From contig CANXME010002149.1 in the NCBI GenBank assembly GCA_948144175.1, positions 2,522,001 through 2,586,000 on the forward strand: DNA of 64,000 nt, given 5' to 3'. This document shows positions 30,301 to 39,634 of this stretch, piece by piece; the first letter of the stretch is position 1, and each line of letters starts with the position of its first letter. The stretch is from Closterium sp. NIES-65 (Eukaryota > Streptophyta > Zygnematophyceae > Desmidiales > Closteriaceae). The position numbers were made by a program, and so were the translations under genes. Below the pieces are notes generated by a model. That model had not been told where the DNA came from. It did not search any database and worked only from the letters and a program-made list of their open reading frames with translations.

Positions 30301-31731
30301 AGGTCGGACGCCTGCCGCGAGTACTCTATCCTCGGGCACTCCGTGTAGATCTTGCGCCCGGGCAGCGACATGTCCACGATCTGCGCCTGGCTGCGCGTCA
30401 GCAGCAGCTCTGTTTGGTTCCACTCGGACTCTGGCTCGGCCATCACTGCCGCGCTCTGCTGCTGCCGCTGCTGCTGCAGCCCTTCATGTAGCTCGCTGTA
30501 GGTGAGGGGAAGGGACGGGGGAAGTGGGGGCGAGGGGAAGGATAGGGGGAAAGGAGGATTTTTTTTAGATGTGACTTTGCCCCACGAGCTGCTGCTGCTG
30601 CTTCACCCGGGCAGCGACATGTCCACGATCTGAGCCGCACTGCGCGTGAGCAGCAGCTCTGTCTGGTTCCACTCGAACTCTGGTTCCGCCATCTCGCCCG
30701 CGCTCTACTGCTGATGGTGATGGGGATGCTGCTGCTGCAGCCCTGCGTGTAGCTCGCTGCGGGTGAGGGAAAGGGGAGGGGGAGGGGGTAGTCGGAGCGA
30801 GGGGAAGGGTAGAGGAAGGGAGGGGGCCAAGTGGGGGATTTTTTTTTTGGGTTGAATCAGAGGGCACCTTGGTCATCTCCCCCGCCTGCTGCTGCTTCTG
30901 CTGCTTCACCGCTTGATACAGCTAAACATAGCACCCAAACCCTTCCCACCTGAACAGTGCATTCAAACCCATCCTGGCGTCTCACCGCATTCCACACCAT
31001 CCCACCACATCACCGCATTCCACCCCATCTCACCTGAACAGCGTGTAGAACACGCCCTGTCCCGCTGTCTCCAACCCCGCTATAAAATACAGCACCGGCA
31101 GGCTGTGTAACCGCGACTCGGCCTCCGGCTTTTCCAAATAATCCACCACGCGACACGCCGTCGGATGCGGCGCCTCGGCCTGCGGCACGAGCGTGACAGC
31201 GAGGAGCGAGCTAATGAGCGGCGCGAGAACGAGCGTCACGGCCAGGAGCAAAACGGCTTTCACCGTCGCGCCGAACGCGGGAGCGAGGAAGGAGGAGGCG
31301 GCGCGCAGAGACGCGCGGAGCGCGGGGGGAAACGGGGGGAAGGGGGGGAGCGCGGAAGCGGCGGAGGCGGAGGAGGACGAGGACGCGCGGTCGGTGCTGC
31401 TGGCGCTGGGGGAGGATGACGCGGTGCAGGACGTGATGACGTCACGGATGACGGACCAATCGGCTTTGAGTAGCTTCTTCACGTGCGGATGATGGTAGAT
31501 CGCGGCGAAAACGGCGAGTAACCAGACGTAAGTCGCACGCAATCTCTGGCGAACGAAATTCGTGGCGGTATCTGTGGCAGCAGCAGCGGTACTGGCAGCA
31601 GCTTTCGCGGTTGCGGACGCTTTCGACGCGGCTTTTGCGGCGGCTTTTGCGGCCGCTTGGGCTGTCAACGTTGCCGCGGAAGCGGCGGCGGCGGAAGCTG
31701 TGGGTTTCGCAGCTGCATCGGGGAGAGCCAT
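27317..31731 (-). CDS. Two-TM membrane protein of unrecognised family, six-exon model
   Basis: Model exons: 31731-31034, 30495-30264, 29737-29576, 28885-28802, 28329-28222, 27571-27317, all GT-AG (donors CAG|GTGAGA, CAG|GTGGGT, AAG|GTGGGC, CAG|GTCCCT, TCT|GTCAGT). Together they keep one frame of about 512 codons. Exon 1 gives an Ala/Lys-rich N-terminus (about residues 1-60), a hydrophobic segment (YVWLLAVFAAIY), a Ser/Ala linker, and a second long hydrophobic segment (VKAVLLLAVTLVLAPLISSL). Later exons read MAEPESEWNQTELLLTRSQA, SLPGRKIYTECPRIEYSRQA, RRAPVLLLANSSFPMGASL and VEDSLVYLDASLRQLPCGTY. The last exon is least certain; without splicing the fifth exon stops at 28144. I recognise no family or function. 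Head to head with the LON-domain gene, 1.6 kb apart. Confidence 0.6.
28690..28800 (+). repeat. GGTGGGAGGAGG minisatellite
   Basis: Repeats of GGGTGGGAGGAGG (11-12 bp) in the intron directly downstream of the exon at 28885-28802. The plus-strand G-runs could form quadruplexes. Confidence 0.85.
29002..29155 (+). repeat. 18-bp GCAGGTGATAGTGAGTGT minisatellite
   Basis: About eight units of GCAGGTGATAGTGAGYGT on the plus strand, inside the intron upstream of exon 28885-28802. Opposite strand reading gives the his/leu/thr-rich open frames, which are not genes. Confidence 0.9.
29194..29239. other. Imperfect inverted repeat, hairpin-capable
   Basis: AGAGCCTGTTTTCGAG and its near-complement CTCAAAAACAGGCTCT enclose about 12 bases. 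In RNA either strand could fold as a 16-bp stem. It lies inside an intron; role unknown. Confidence 0.6.
29340..29396 (-). pseudogene. Decayed copy of exon 28885-28802
   Basis: Minus strand AATCGTGAGTGTGACGAACC continues to GACGGCATGGCAT, resembling the exon start GTGATAGTGAGCGTGCGGAA and GACGTGATGGCAT. The acceptor has decayed (CCTACGGGC for CTGCAG). Read as protein it is IVSVTNLPDGMA against IVSVRNISDVMA. Confidence 0.55.
29428..29560 (+). repeat. GGCAGCA/GCAAGCAGCGAA minisatellite
   Basis: Heptamer GGCAGCA repeats interspersed with GGCAAGCAGCGAAGCA, just downstream (minus strand) of exon 29737-29576; intronic. Confidence 0.85.
30161..30212 (-). pseudogene. Copy of the 3' end of exon 30495-30264
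   Basis: Minus strand reads LASNLIALISSKIAPLQ followed by GTGGGT, against QASDLAALISSKLAPLQ|GTGGGT in the exon. It is preceded by a possible acceptor TTTTTAG (30213-30219), but in that case the homologous frame is not the one the upstream exon supplies. Confidence 0.55.
30604..30930 (-). pseudogene. Tandem, stop-containing copy of exon 30495-30264
   Basis: Repeats the pyrimidine tract, acceptor (CACCCGCAG|C) and first half of the exon: MAEPEFEWNQTELLLTRSAA then QIVDMSLPG. In the required phase it meets TAG just before this Met, and after SLPG it turns into the next repeat unit. A fainter third unit (QQKQQQAGEMTK) precedes it. So about 300 bp of intron plus exon is duplicated in tandem and only the last copy is a usable exon. 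Confidence 0.65.
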
Positions 31732-33323
31732 ATTGTATGAGGGAACGGAGAGCTAGAAGCGCGCCAAAACGCGCGCGAAAGGAGAGGGAAACAAGCAAGT
31801 ATGGCTAAGCCGGAGCCGCGAGAAGGCGAGTGCACAATGCGTGCACGATTCCCGCGCGACGCGAGCACGATGCGCTGACAATGTCGCGGGTGGGACGTCA
31901 GACTGACTAGGCTCTAAATGCAGGGAGTGAAAGTAGGCGTTTGAGATTCCAAATCACGGAATAGAAATCCCGTCTTCTTCGTTCTCTCCTCATGGTCTGT
32001 CGGACGCTGGACAATGGGAGCTCCTCCTTAGTCGAATTTCAGGCAACAGGTCTGTAAGATCCCTCAAACCTAAGAAGCCACCTAATGGTTTCGCACGAAT
32101 TGCGCGAATGACGAGCACTACTCGAGGCGGAAATTCAAGGAGCCAATTAATCCTACTCCACTTGAAATGGAAAGGAAGCCCGTGTCGCGGATAAAGGCAC
32201 GAAACATATAAGGGCTGAGATGATAAGCAGTGAGAAAATGGGCTTTTGGGTTGGTGGGTGGAGCTTTTATTTCCAGATTACTGACAGACGATCAGCAACA
32301 GTGGTGCTGGTGGCTGGGGCATGGGTGGGATGGGATCATGGGACAGCAGCAGGATGGTGAAGCGCATACACGATGCTTCGATAATCCCATGAAACAAACA
32401 TTTCAGTGAATTTTTAAAGTTCATACATATGGGGTGCTAACTGTTGATGCCCAACCAATCAAAATACAGAGTTGTGTGGTCTCGACTAGATCTCGTCTCA
32501 CTCATCATAACCACCTTGATGTTGCCACGTATCATGCCCAGCCTTGCAGGTACAGTACACTGAACCACACATTCAAATTTCGCGTCACAAGCACCTTGAT
32601 ATTACCAGTACTCTCTTTCTTCGCGAACGGCAGATTCCTTTCGTTCGGGCTGAGTAACACCACCTTTCCTTGCTTCACCTTCTATCATATCTGTGAGCTT
32701 GGCCTGCAACCAGCTCTTAATTGTTCGACACGTTTCCTCTCGTGGTAGCGCGATTGTCGCGTGCCATGCGCGGAGCAAATGGGAGTAATGGTGGGTGTTC
32801 GCACCGTCGCAGGAATGCACAATCATCGCACCATTTCAACTTCGCATAGTCCGCAGAGTCCAATCGCATTCTCGAACCATTGGCGATTACTTGCCTCCGC
32901 TCACCTTCCCTCCGCTCTCCCGCACTTCCCTCCCTCCCAACCACCCCCTGCGCGCCCTTTCCCCCATCTTTCCCCCCGCATTCCCCCATTCCCACCTTTT
33001 ACCCTCTCCGCCAGGCTGCCCGCCCCACCGCCTTCCCGTCCGCAGTCCAATTAGCTTCCGCGTACCACCGTCGCGCGCAGCTAAGCACTAGCAGGGGGAT
33101 AAGCATAGGCGGCAGGACAAGGATCAGCACAAGGGTAACCAGTGGCTGTAGATCAATCAGAGACGGACGAATAGGCAGAGTAAGCACTGATAGGAGAATC
33201 GGCAATGGCGGAAGGGGCGACACGAGGAGGCGGACTAGAGAGTCACGGACGGTAGCTGCTGCAGCAGCAGGGGAGGCTGCAGGGGAAGACGCTGCAGGGG
33301 GGAAAGAGGCGGGGGAGCGGAGA
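31732..33323. other. Intergenic region between two divergent genes
   Basis: Promoter-containing spacer for the membrane-protein gene (left) and LON-domain gene (right). No repeats stand out. An uninterrupted Pro/Ser/Arg-rich frame from about 32880 leads into the LON gene and could include an N-terminal targeting region, but no ATG supports it. No distinct core promoter motif recognised. Confidence 0.5.
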
Positions 33324-36300
33324 ATGGGAGGAGGGGATGCGGCGAGTGGGGACAGCAGCGGCCATGGCGGTGCAATGGAGTTCCCGGTGTTCTGTGTGCA
33401 GTGGGCTGTGCTGCCAGGCGCCTCTGACTCCCTCCACATCTTCATGCCCCACTACGTCCTCAGTAATAATCCGCCTCTGCCTTTCTGTTTGGAAGTTCTC
33501 GAGTTGTCAAGAGTCTCAAGTCACCATCAGTAATGATTCCTGGGCTGTGCTGCCGGGGGGCTCTAACTAAGTCTTTAGTAACGCGCCCCTCCCTTTGACT
33601 CATGATTCCCCCCGGAGTCTTCATGCCCCACCATGTCCTCAGTAACTTTTGAGCGTTTTTGGGTTCTCAAGTGTGATTCGCTCCTGCTCGTCCCCCCAGG
33701 AACCTCTGGTTTCCCCGGTGTCTTCATGCCCCACGATGTCCTCAGTAATGCGCCCCTCCCACCCACCATTCCACCCACCGTTCTACCCACCATCTCACAC
33801 ACCGCCCCATCCACCTAACCCTCCATCCACCCTTCTTAGCCCACACGAGTCCTTCTTTCTCCTCCTCCAACAACCCCACTCCACCATCTCCCCTCTTCCC
33901 ACGTCTCTCACCCGCAGTGTTTGAGAAGCTCCTAGCTGGCCCACCACCACACCTTTACGTGCATCTTCTCCTGCCCACCACTCTCCGCCGCCCGCCACCC
34001 GTGCTGCCGCTCTCCCGCAGCAGCAGCAGCAAGAGCAGCCGTGGAGGAAGCAGCGGGAGTGGCAGTGGGAGCAGCGGCGAGAGCAGTAGTAGAAGTGGCG
34101 GCGGCGGCGGCGGCGGCGGCAGCAGCGGGAGGGAGATGGCGAATGAGCAGGGAGGGGTGAGCGGAGCAAGGAAGAGGAGGGGCAGAGAACGGAGAACATC
34201 ACTGACAGACACTCTCACAGGCCGCATTGGCACCCTCATGCACGTGGATAAGGTGAAGAGGGGGGGGTGCATGCGGGACAAGGGAAATTAGGGTGGGAGG
34301 GGCTATTTCGACGCCCTTCAAACCTCTGCCGTTGTGCATCCACCCAACCCCAACCTCAACGTCATCCCCACTTCTTTGCGTCGACTAAAAATTCCTCCCT
34401 CACCCACACCCCCACCCCCACCCCCACAGGTGAAGCGCTTCTCTGATGGGCGTATGCTCATTGACAGCACTGCCATCACCACTGTGCGAGTCAACCACCT
34501 GTTGCAGGTACCTACCAGTGTCCCACCATCCACCACCCCCCCTCCGTCCCCTCCCCTCCCTTGACCTACCACCCACCTCAACATTCCAACCAGCTTCGCT
34601 GTGTTTGAGGCATCTGAGTAACCGCCTGCAGATGAACCCCCTAACCCCCTCGACCCCTCGACCCCTCGACCCTTCAACCCCTCGACCCCTCAACCGCCTC
34701 ATCCCCCCATCCCCCCCTCTCTCTCCATCACCCCGCTTCTCCTTCCTCTTCCTCCTCTACTCCATCCTGTCGCTCCACTGGCTGGTACGCCTCAGCCCAG
34801 CCTCTCTCATAGGCCTCCTTGCGCCTCTGCCCTCTTGGCTTCCCCTGCAGACCATTCCGTACTGCCAAGCGCAGGTGCAGGAGGCACAGGTTTCTGAGGT
34901 GACTCTAAATCCCTCCTTCCCGTCCCCTCTTCGCCATTTTTGCAGACAATTCCATACTGCCAAGCACTGGTGCAGGAGCAGCAGGACCAAGAGGCGCTGC
35001 TGCTAAACGCCTTCATTGGAGGCCTGGAGTGGACCGAGGAGGACGAGGGGGAGGAGGAGGAGGGGAGAGGAGAGGAGATGGGAGAGCAGGAAGGAGAGGA
35101 GGGAGAGGGAGTGGGAAGGGGAGAGGGAGGGGAAAGGGATGGTGGTGCCGCTGGCATGGCAGGGAGTGTGGATGGTATGGGGAGGGTGTTGCACAGGGGC
35201 CCACCCAACAGCATCAACAGGCGTGCTCTGCAGCGACTCTCCCTGCGCTTGCAGCGGGGAGAGGCTCGCCTCTGGGCTCTTCTGCAGCAGGTGCGGTGCG
35301 GAGCAGTGCAATGAGGTATGGTTTGGTGCGATGCGATGCGGTGCGGTGGGGTTTGGTGTGGTTTAGTGTGGTGCCGCTTTTGTGTCGCTTGCTGTGCTGT
35401 GTGCTAGACTAGCTACCTCACACAACCGCACAACACCCGTCCTTCTCTCCCCTTTCTCTTCCCCTACTTTCCCCCTTTTTTCTCCCCATTCCTCCCCTTC
35501 CTGCCCCCCCACCAGACAAGAGACCTCTCCTCTCGCCTACGAATGGATGGCTCCTTCCCCCCGCTCCCCCCGGCACTGCTCCCTCTACTACCCCCCCGCT
35601 CACACCATATGAACCCCTCTTTTTTGGGCGGAAGCATGCTGGAAGGGGCACAGGCACAGCTAATGGCACTGGATGGGCGCGCATGGGGAAAAGAGGGGGG
35701 GAAAGCAGAGGGTGGGGGAGAGGCGGAGGGGGAAAAGGGGAAGGGGGAGCAGCAGGGGGAGGAGGAGGTGGGAGAGGGTTGCAGGAATGAGGGGGGCGAG
35801 GGGAGAGAGGGGGGAGAGGAGGAGCGGCAATCAAAAGATCCAGCACAGGGCACGCAAGGAAGCAGCAAGGCACAAGGCAAGAAAGAAACACCAGAAACAC
35901 CAGGAGGTTTACACCAAGAGGGCAGAAGGCAAGAGGAGGTTGCGAGGCAGGAGAAAGGGCATGGTAAGGGGGGGCGTGAAGGAGCAAAGGAGGTGGGGGC
36001 GATGCGCAGAGAGGAGCCGTTGCTGCTGGTGCGGCGGGTGCAGCAGCTGTCATTTGCGGCTGCTGCTGCTGTGCAGGGTGGCGTGGAGAGGAGTGAGGGG
36101 CGGCAGCAACTTCTGGAAGCGAGTAGTATCACTCAACGCATTGGCATCCTCACAGGTGCGTGGGGCGGGTGAGTGACATGGCAGGGTGTGAGTGGGTGAC
36201 TTAGTGTTATTATTGTAATTACATGGCTGTGTGCGTGCTTGTTTGCGCGCGTGTGTGTGGAACAGGGAGAGTGGGAGAACCCTTGGTGGGGCAGGGTGTC

Positions 36301-36629
36301 TCCCATTCGAGGATTAAAAGAAACTCTTCATGCTCTCCCATGTTCGATAGAACCGACTCACCAGCAGCTATGCACCAATGCTCGGGTCAAAGCATCCTGT
36401 ATCAACTTACTGGTAGATTAAACTTTGCAACAGGGTGTGTGGTAGCCTGAGACCAGGTAATTGCTGGGTGCCTTTGAACAGCCTGATAGACACTCTCCCC
36501 TCATTCACCTGTCCTCTCCTGTGTGTTTGATTGTCACCGCACCACACCGCACCACCACCAGCTCTATTCCTGCGGAGTCGCAGTGAGCTTCTCGCTCGAG
36601 TGGCCATCAAACGAACATTCTCCGACTGA
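33324..36629 (+). CDS. LON substrate-binding (Lon N-terminal) domain protein
   Basis: Exons 33324-33462, 33918-34252, 34430-34507, 34946-35290, 35516-36155 and 36562-36629 (GT-AG; phases agree) give 534 residues, with the start uncertain. Lon N-terminal hallmarks appear in order: MEFPVFCVQWAVLPGASDSL then HIFMPHYVLMFEKLL (family: PVFPL..VVLPG..LPLHIFEPRY), GRIGTLMHVDKVKRFSDGRM then LIDSTAITTVRVNHLLQTIP (family: GT.....V...DGRM.....G..RF.......PY), and a C-terminal RQQLLEASSITQRIGIL helix. No AAA+ ATPase or Ser/Lys protease follows, so it is a stand-alone LON-domain protein, as known in plants. Low-complexity inserts (Ser/Gly near 34020-34130; Glu/Gly near 35030-35140) enlarge loops. The Glu of HIFEPRY is Met here. 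Confidence 0.75.
33531..33761 (+). pseudogene. Partial tandem copies of LON exon 1 inside intron 1
   Basis: Three echoes of the exon end: 33538-33590 (TGGGCTGTGCTGCC then GTAACGCGCCCCTCCC), 33597-33655 (GTCTTCATGCCCCACCATGT then CCTCAGTAA) and 33682-33761 (GTCTTCATGCCCCACGATGT then CCTCAGTAA). The exon itself has ATCTTCATGCCCCACTACGT then CCTCAGTAA. Each keeps the CTCAGTAA or TTTAGTAA donor. Confidence 0.7.
34851..34898 (+). other. In-frame duplicate of the start of LON exon 34946-35290
   Basis: 48 bp between an acceptor (CCCCTGCAG) and a donor (GAG|GTGACT), encoding TIPYCQAQVQEAQVSE; the exon 95 bp downstream begins TIPYCQALVQEQQDQE. Both are phase 0, so this could be a cassette exon adding 16 residues, or a fossil. 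Confidence 0.6.
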
Positions 36630-37436
36630 GCGATGCGCGTGCACATGACGTGACGTAATGTGATGTGATGTGATGTGAGTCGTGGCACTGATTATATGTT
36701 TTGACAGTACAATACAAAGCCACAAGCACTGCTATCATCTCTGCTGTACCTAGTGATTGTATCAGATGCAAATACTTATTCACTGTACCTGTTGCGTGTA
36801 ATGGAATAATAGTTCGATGCTATTGATATTGAGAGCCTAGTGATTAGCTTCAATACACTCAACTGGCAAGCTATGTCTGGTAGGATAGTACCTAATTGGA
36901 ATCTGCTCAAGATGACCAGCTGGATCTCAGCTCAGCTCAGCAAGGAGCAGTTTGGCTTGTGTTATTCTAGGCTACTACGTAGCGCATGGTCCCTTAAAGA
37001 ATAGCTGTTTTGTTTACCACTGGTCCATTGGTCCACTCACAACTGAGCATTTCTGCCCATGCAAGCTATGGTTGGTATTGATGGTGCATAAATGCAACAT
37101 ACCGGTAGCTAGGGTAATGTTCAACGGCATTACAATGACATACGGTAGGCGGGAGCTCAGGCGTGTTCCTGGTACGGTACTGCCGGTACTCAGAGAGACC
37201 ACTGCAGAGAGTGTAAGGGCGGTAGAAGAAATTAATGCTGAGAGTATCGTATCTGGAAGAGACCACTACTGACATATGGCAAACGAGTGACTAGAAATTA
37301 GAATCAAACCGGATGCGGCGGGACCACAACCCAGAGCAGCAGAACAAAGGTGATGCGACGCGGTGTGCATGCAGTGCCACACCCCTTCACCCCTCCTCTT
37401 TCCTCCTCCCTCAAGCTGTTCACAGCCTGCAGATTG
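36630..37436. other. Spacer, no supported gene
   Basis: 3' flank of the LON gene. Short repeats (TGATGTGATG near 36660) and one 106-codon plus-strand frame (36952-37272) without supporting signals. Confidence 0.5.
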
Positions 37437-37845
37437 CATGCCACACCATGACATGCCACACCATGACATGCCACACCATGCCATGCCACACAACGCCATG
37501 ACACACCATGCCATGCCACACCATGCCAGCCACATCATGCCATGCCACACCATGCCATGCCACACCATGCCATGCCACACCATCCCATGCCACACCATGC
37601 CATGCCACACCATGCCATGCCACACCATCCCATGCCACACAATGCCATGCCACACAATGCCATGCCCACCATGCCATGCCACACCATGCCATGCCACACC
37701 ATGCCATGCCACACCATGCCATGCCATACCATGCCATGCCACACCATGCCATGCCATACCATGCCATGCCACACAATGCCATGCCACACCATGCCATGCC
37801 ACACCATGCCATGCCATACAATGCCATTTCACACGATGTCATGCC
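37437..37845 (+). repeat. ATGCCACACC/ATGCC minisatellite
   Basis: About 400 bp of alternating CCATGCCACA and CCATG units (15-16 bp higher-order period) with scattered changes. All three frames of both strands stay open and produce His/Cys/Met/Trp-rich nonsense frames. Confidence 0.95.
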
Positions 37846-38050
37846 ACATCGGAGATTATGCGAATACATTTGTCAACATGTTAATTAGGCTTTCACCCGT
37901 CCAATACCCAGTCACTCACCTCAGAAATAATCCTTTTCACTCACCTCCTTTCGCCAGTCCTCTCAATGCATTTCCCCTCTACTCCCCTCCGCTCCGCCCA
38001 CCTTCGCCTTTCTTCTCCCCTCCGCTCACCTCCCCTCCCCTCCCGTTCTC

Positions 38051-38590
38051 CCTTTTTCACGTCTTGCGTACAGGCTGGGACCGTCGACGCGCACTCAAGT
38101 CCAGGCAGATGAGGGGAGCGCGGAAAGGGGAGGGAAAAGGCGGAAAGGGGAAGGGAAAAGCGGAAAGGGGAGGGAAAGGCGGAAAGGGGAAGGGAAAACC
38201 GGAAAGGGTACGGAAAAGGCGGAAAGGGAAAGGGGAAAGCGGAAAGGGGAGGAGAAAAGCGGAATGAGTAGGGAAAAAGCGGAAAGGGGAGGAGAAAAGC
38301 GGAAAGGGGAGGGGTAAGGGGAAATCAAAGGGGAAATGGGCGCTTCCCCGTTTCTCCAGTCCTCTACGTCCATTTGCCCCTATTCTGCCCTCTGCTCACC
38401 TCCACTCACCTCCCGTCCTCCTTTTCCGCGTCTCGCGTCCAGAATACAGTCGACAATCTGAAGTCACGAGGGGGAAAGCGTAAAGGGGATGGGGAAGGAG
38501 AAATTACCGTCACCTCCACTCACCTCCTTTTCCGCGTCTTGCGTCCAGGATACCGCCGACGCTGTGAAGTCGACGAAACGTGAGGTCTAA
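38051..38590 (+). repeat. Three spaced copies of a 50-bp segment, with GGAAAGGGGA minisatellite
   Basis: Copies at about 38051-38100, 38427-38475 and 38528-38580 share CTTTTTCCGCGTCTTGCGTC then CAG and a GTCGAC. Each resembles a 3' splice site plus exon start. Between the first two, 38115-38320 is an array of CGGAAAGGGGAGGGAAAAG (about 19 bp). Confidence 0.65.
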
Positions 38591-39124
38591 TCGACGAAAC
38601 GCGAGTCGCTACCAATGCATTAGAAATCGACGCTACTAATTCGTCCGCTACGAATGTTTCTAGTCCGTCCGCTACTACAGTTGTGGATAGAAGTCAGATC
38701 TGGAGCGCACAACTTAGACTGTCTTACCGAGACTGCAATAAGTTTCAGATCCGATACTGCTAGCATGCCAATAGAAGAGTAAAGTGATTAAAAATGAGCA
38801 AGACCGAGAGCGTGAGCTACATGAAATATTCCGCTGTCATGAAAAGCCGTACACCTAAACCTTGCATGCAAGTTATTGTGAGCTAATACATGTCACATAT
38901 ATCTGGGAAATGGCGGGTGAAGTAATAGTGGCAGGTTCGGAGTACCAGGTCTGGTGGTTGTGCCAGGGTGTCAAAAACACCTTCATTCCATTGGTTCCCG
39001 TAACTTTTCCTCACCCATCCATTGTTATTTCAGCTGCCCGAGAAACTTGATGAGAGTGCGGCCAATATCATTGACACTCAAAGTATGCTAGAGAAAGCTT
39101 GCTTCGGTACTCAACCAAGATTTC
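38591..39124. other. Spacer
   Basis: Single-copy DNA before the Gypsy insertion; ends with the target sequence ATTTC (39120-39124). Nothing recognised. Confidence 0.5.
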
Positions 39125-39451
39125 TGTAAGGAATTTTCTCGGCATTCCTTACGGAGCCGACTACATCGCGTACAGCAACAACCGATTGTTCGCCCGTTAC
39201 TGCTAACGGAACTTCGCCGACTTCGCGCGCACTGTTTTGCCAAACCTCGCACTGCTGGCATGGCCGTATCGGCCTACGCTTCGGGACTAGCCCGAGCCTC
39301 GCTCCAGCGTAGCACTAGCAAGCTCGCACGCACCGCGTTACCGTTTTGCATGTTTCGCGTATAAATGTTCGCTCATGCCTTCGCTCACATTTTGTACTCG
39401 TTTGACACCTTAGTGCAATTCTCGCTACCTCGATTCATTGCACCCGTAACA
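39125..39451 (+). repeat. 5' LTR, 327 bp
   Basis: TGTAAGGAATTTTCTC to CACCCGTAACA. TATA box TATAAATG near 39360 gives a likely transcription start about 30 bp downstream. Confidence 0.95.
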
Positions 39452-39453
39452 CT

Positions 39454-39467
39454 TGGTTATCAGAGCC
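39454..39467 (+). other. Primer binding site
   Basis: TGGTTATCAGAGCC, two bases after the LTR; iMet-type site with one extra T. Confidence 0.75.
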
Positions 39468-39634
39468 CCTTTCTTTCGGACCGCGCATCTCCGCACACCA
39501 GGAAATCAACTTTTGATTTTTCACTCGAAGGGACTCACGCACCTTAGCCCCTAGGAGTCGCTGTCCTCGCGTTCTCTCGTAAACGCGTGCAGCCACGACT
39601 GCGCCTAGACTAAGACGAGCCGACGCCCTTCGTC

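Noticed and set aside
34140-34220. Possible intron in the LON gene (GTGAGC to CACAG)
   Set aside because: Only about 60 bp, and removing it breaks the reading frame into the conserved GRIGTLMHV block.
36952-37272. 106-codon plus-strand frame
   Set aside because: No start context, splice signals or recognisable motif; length expected by chance in this composition.
37266-37888. Several 90-240 codon His/Cys/Met or Trp/His/Gly frames
   Set aside because: Minisatellite open in all frames on both strands.
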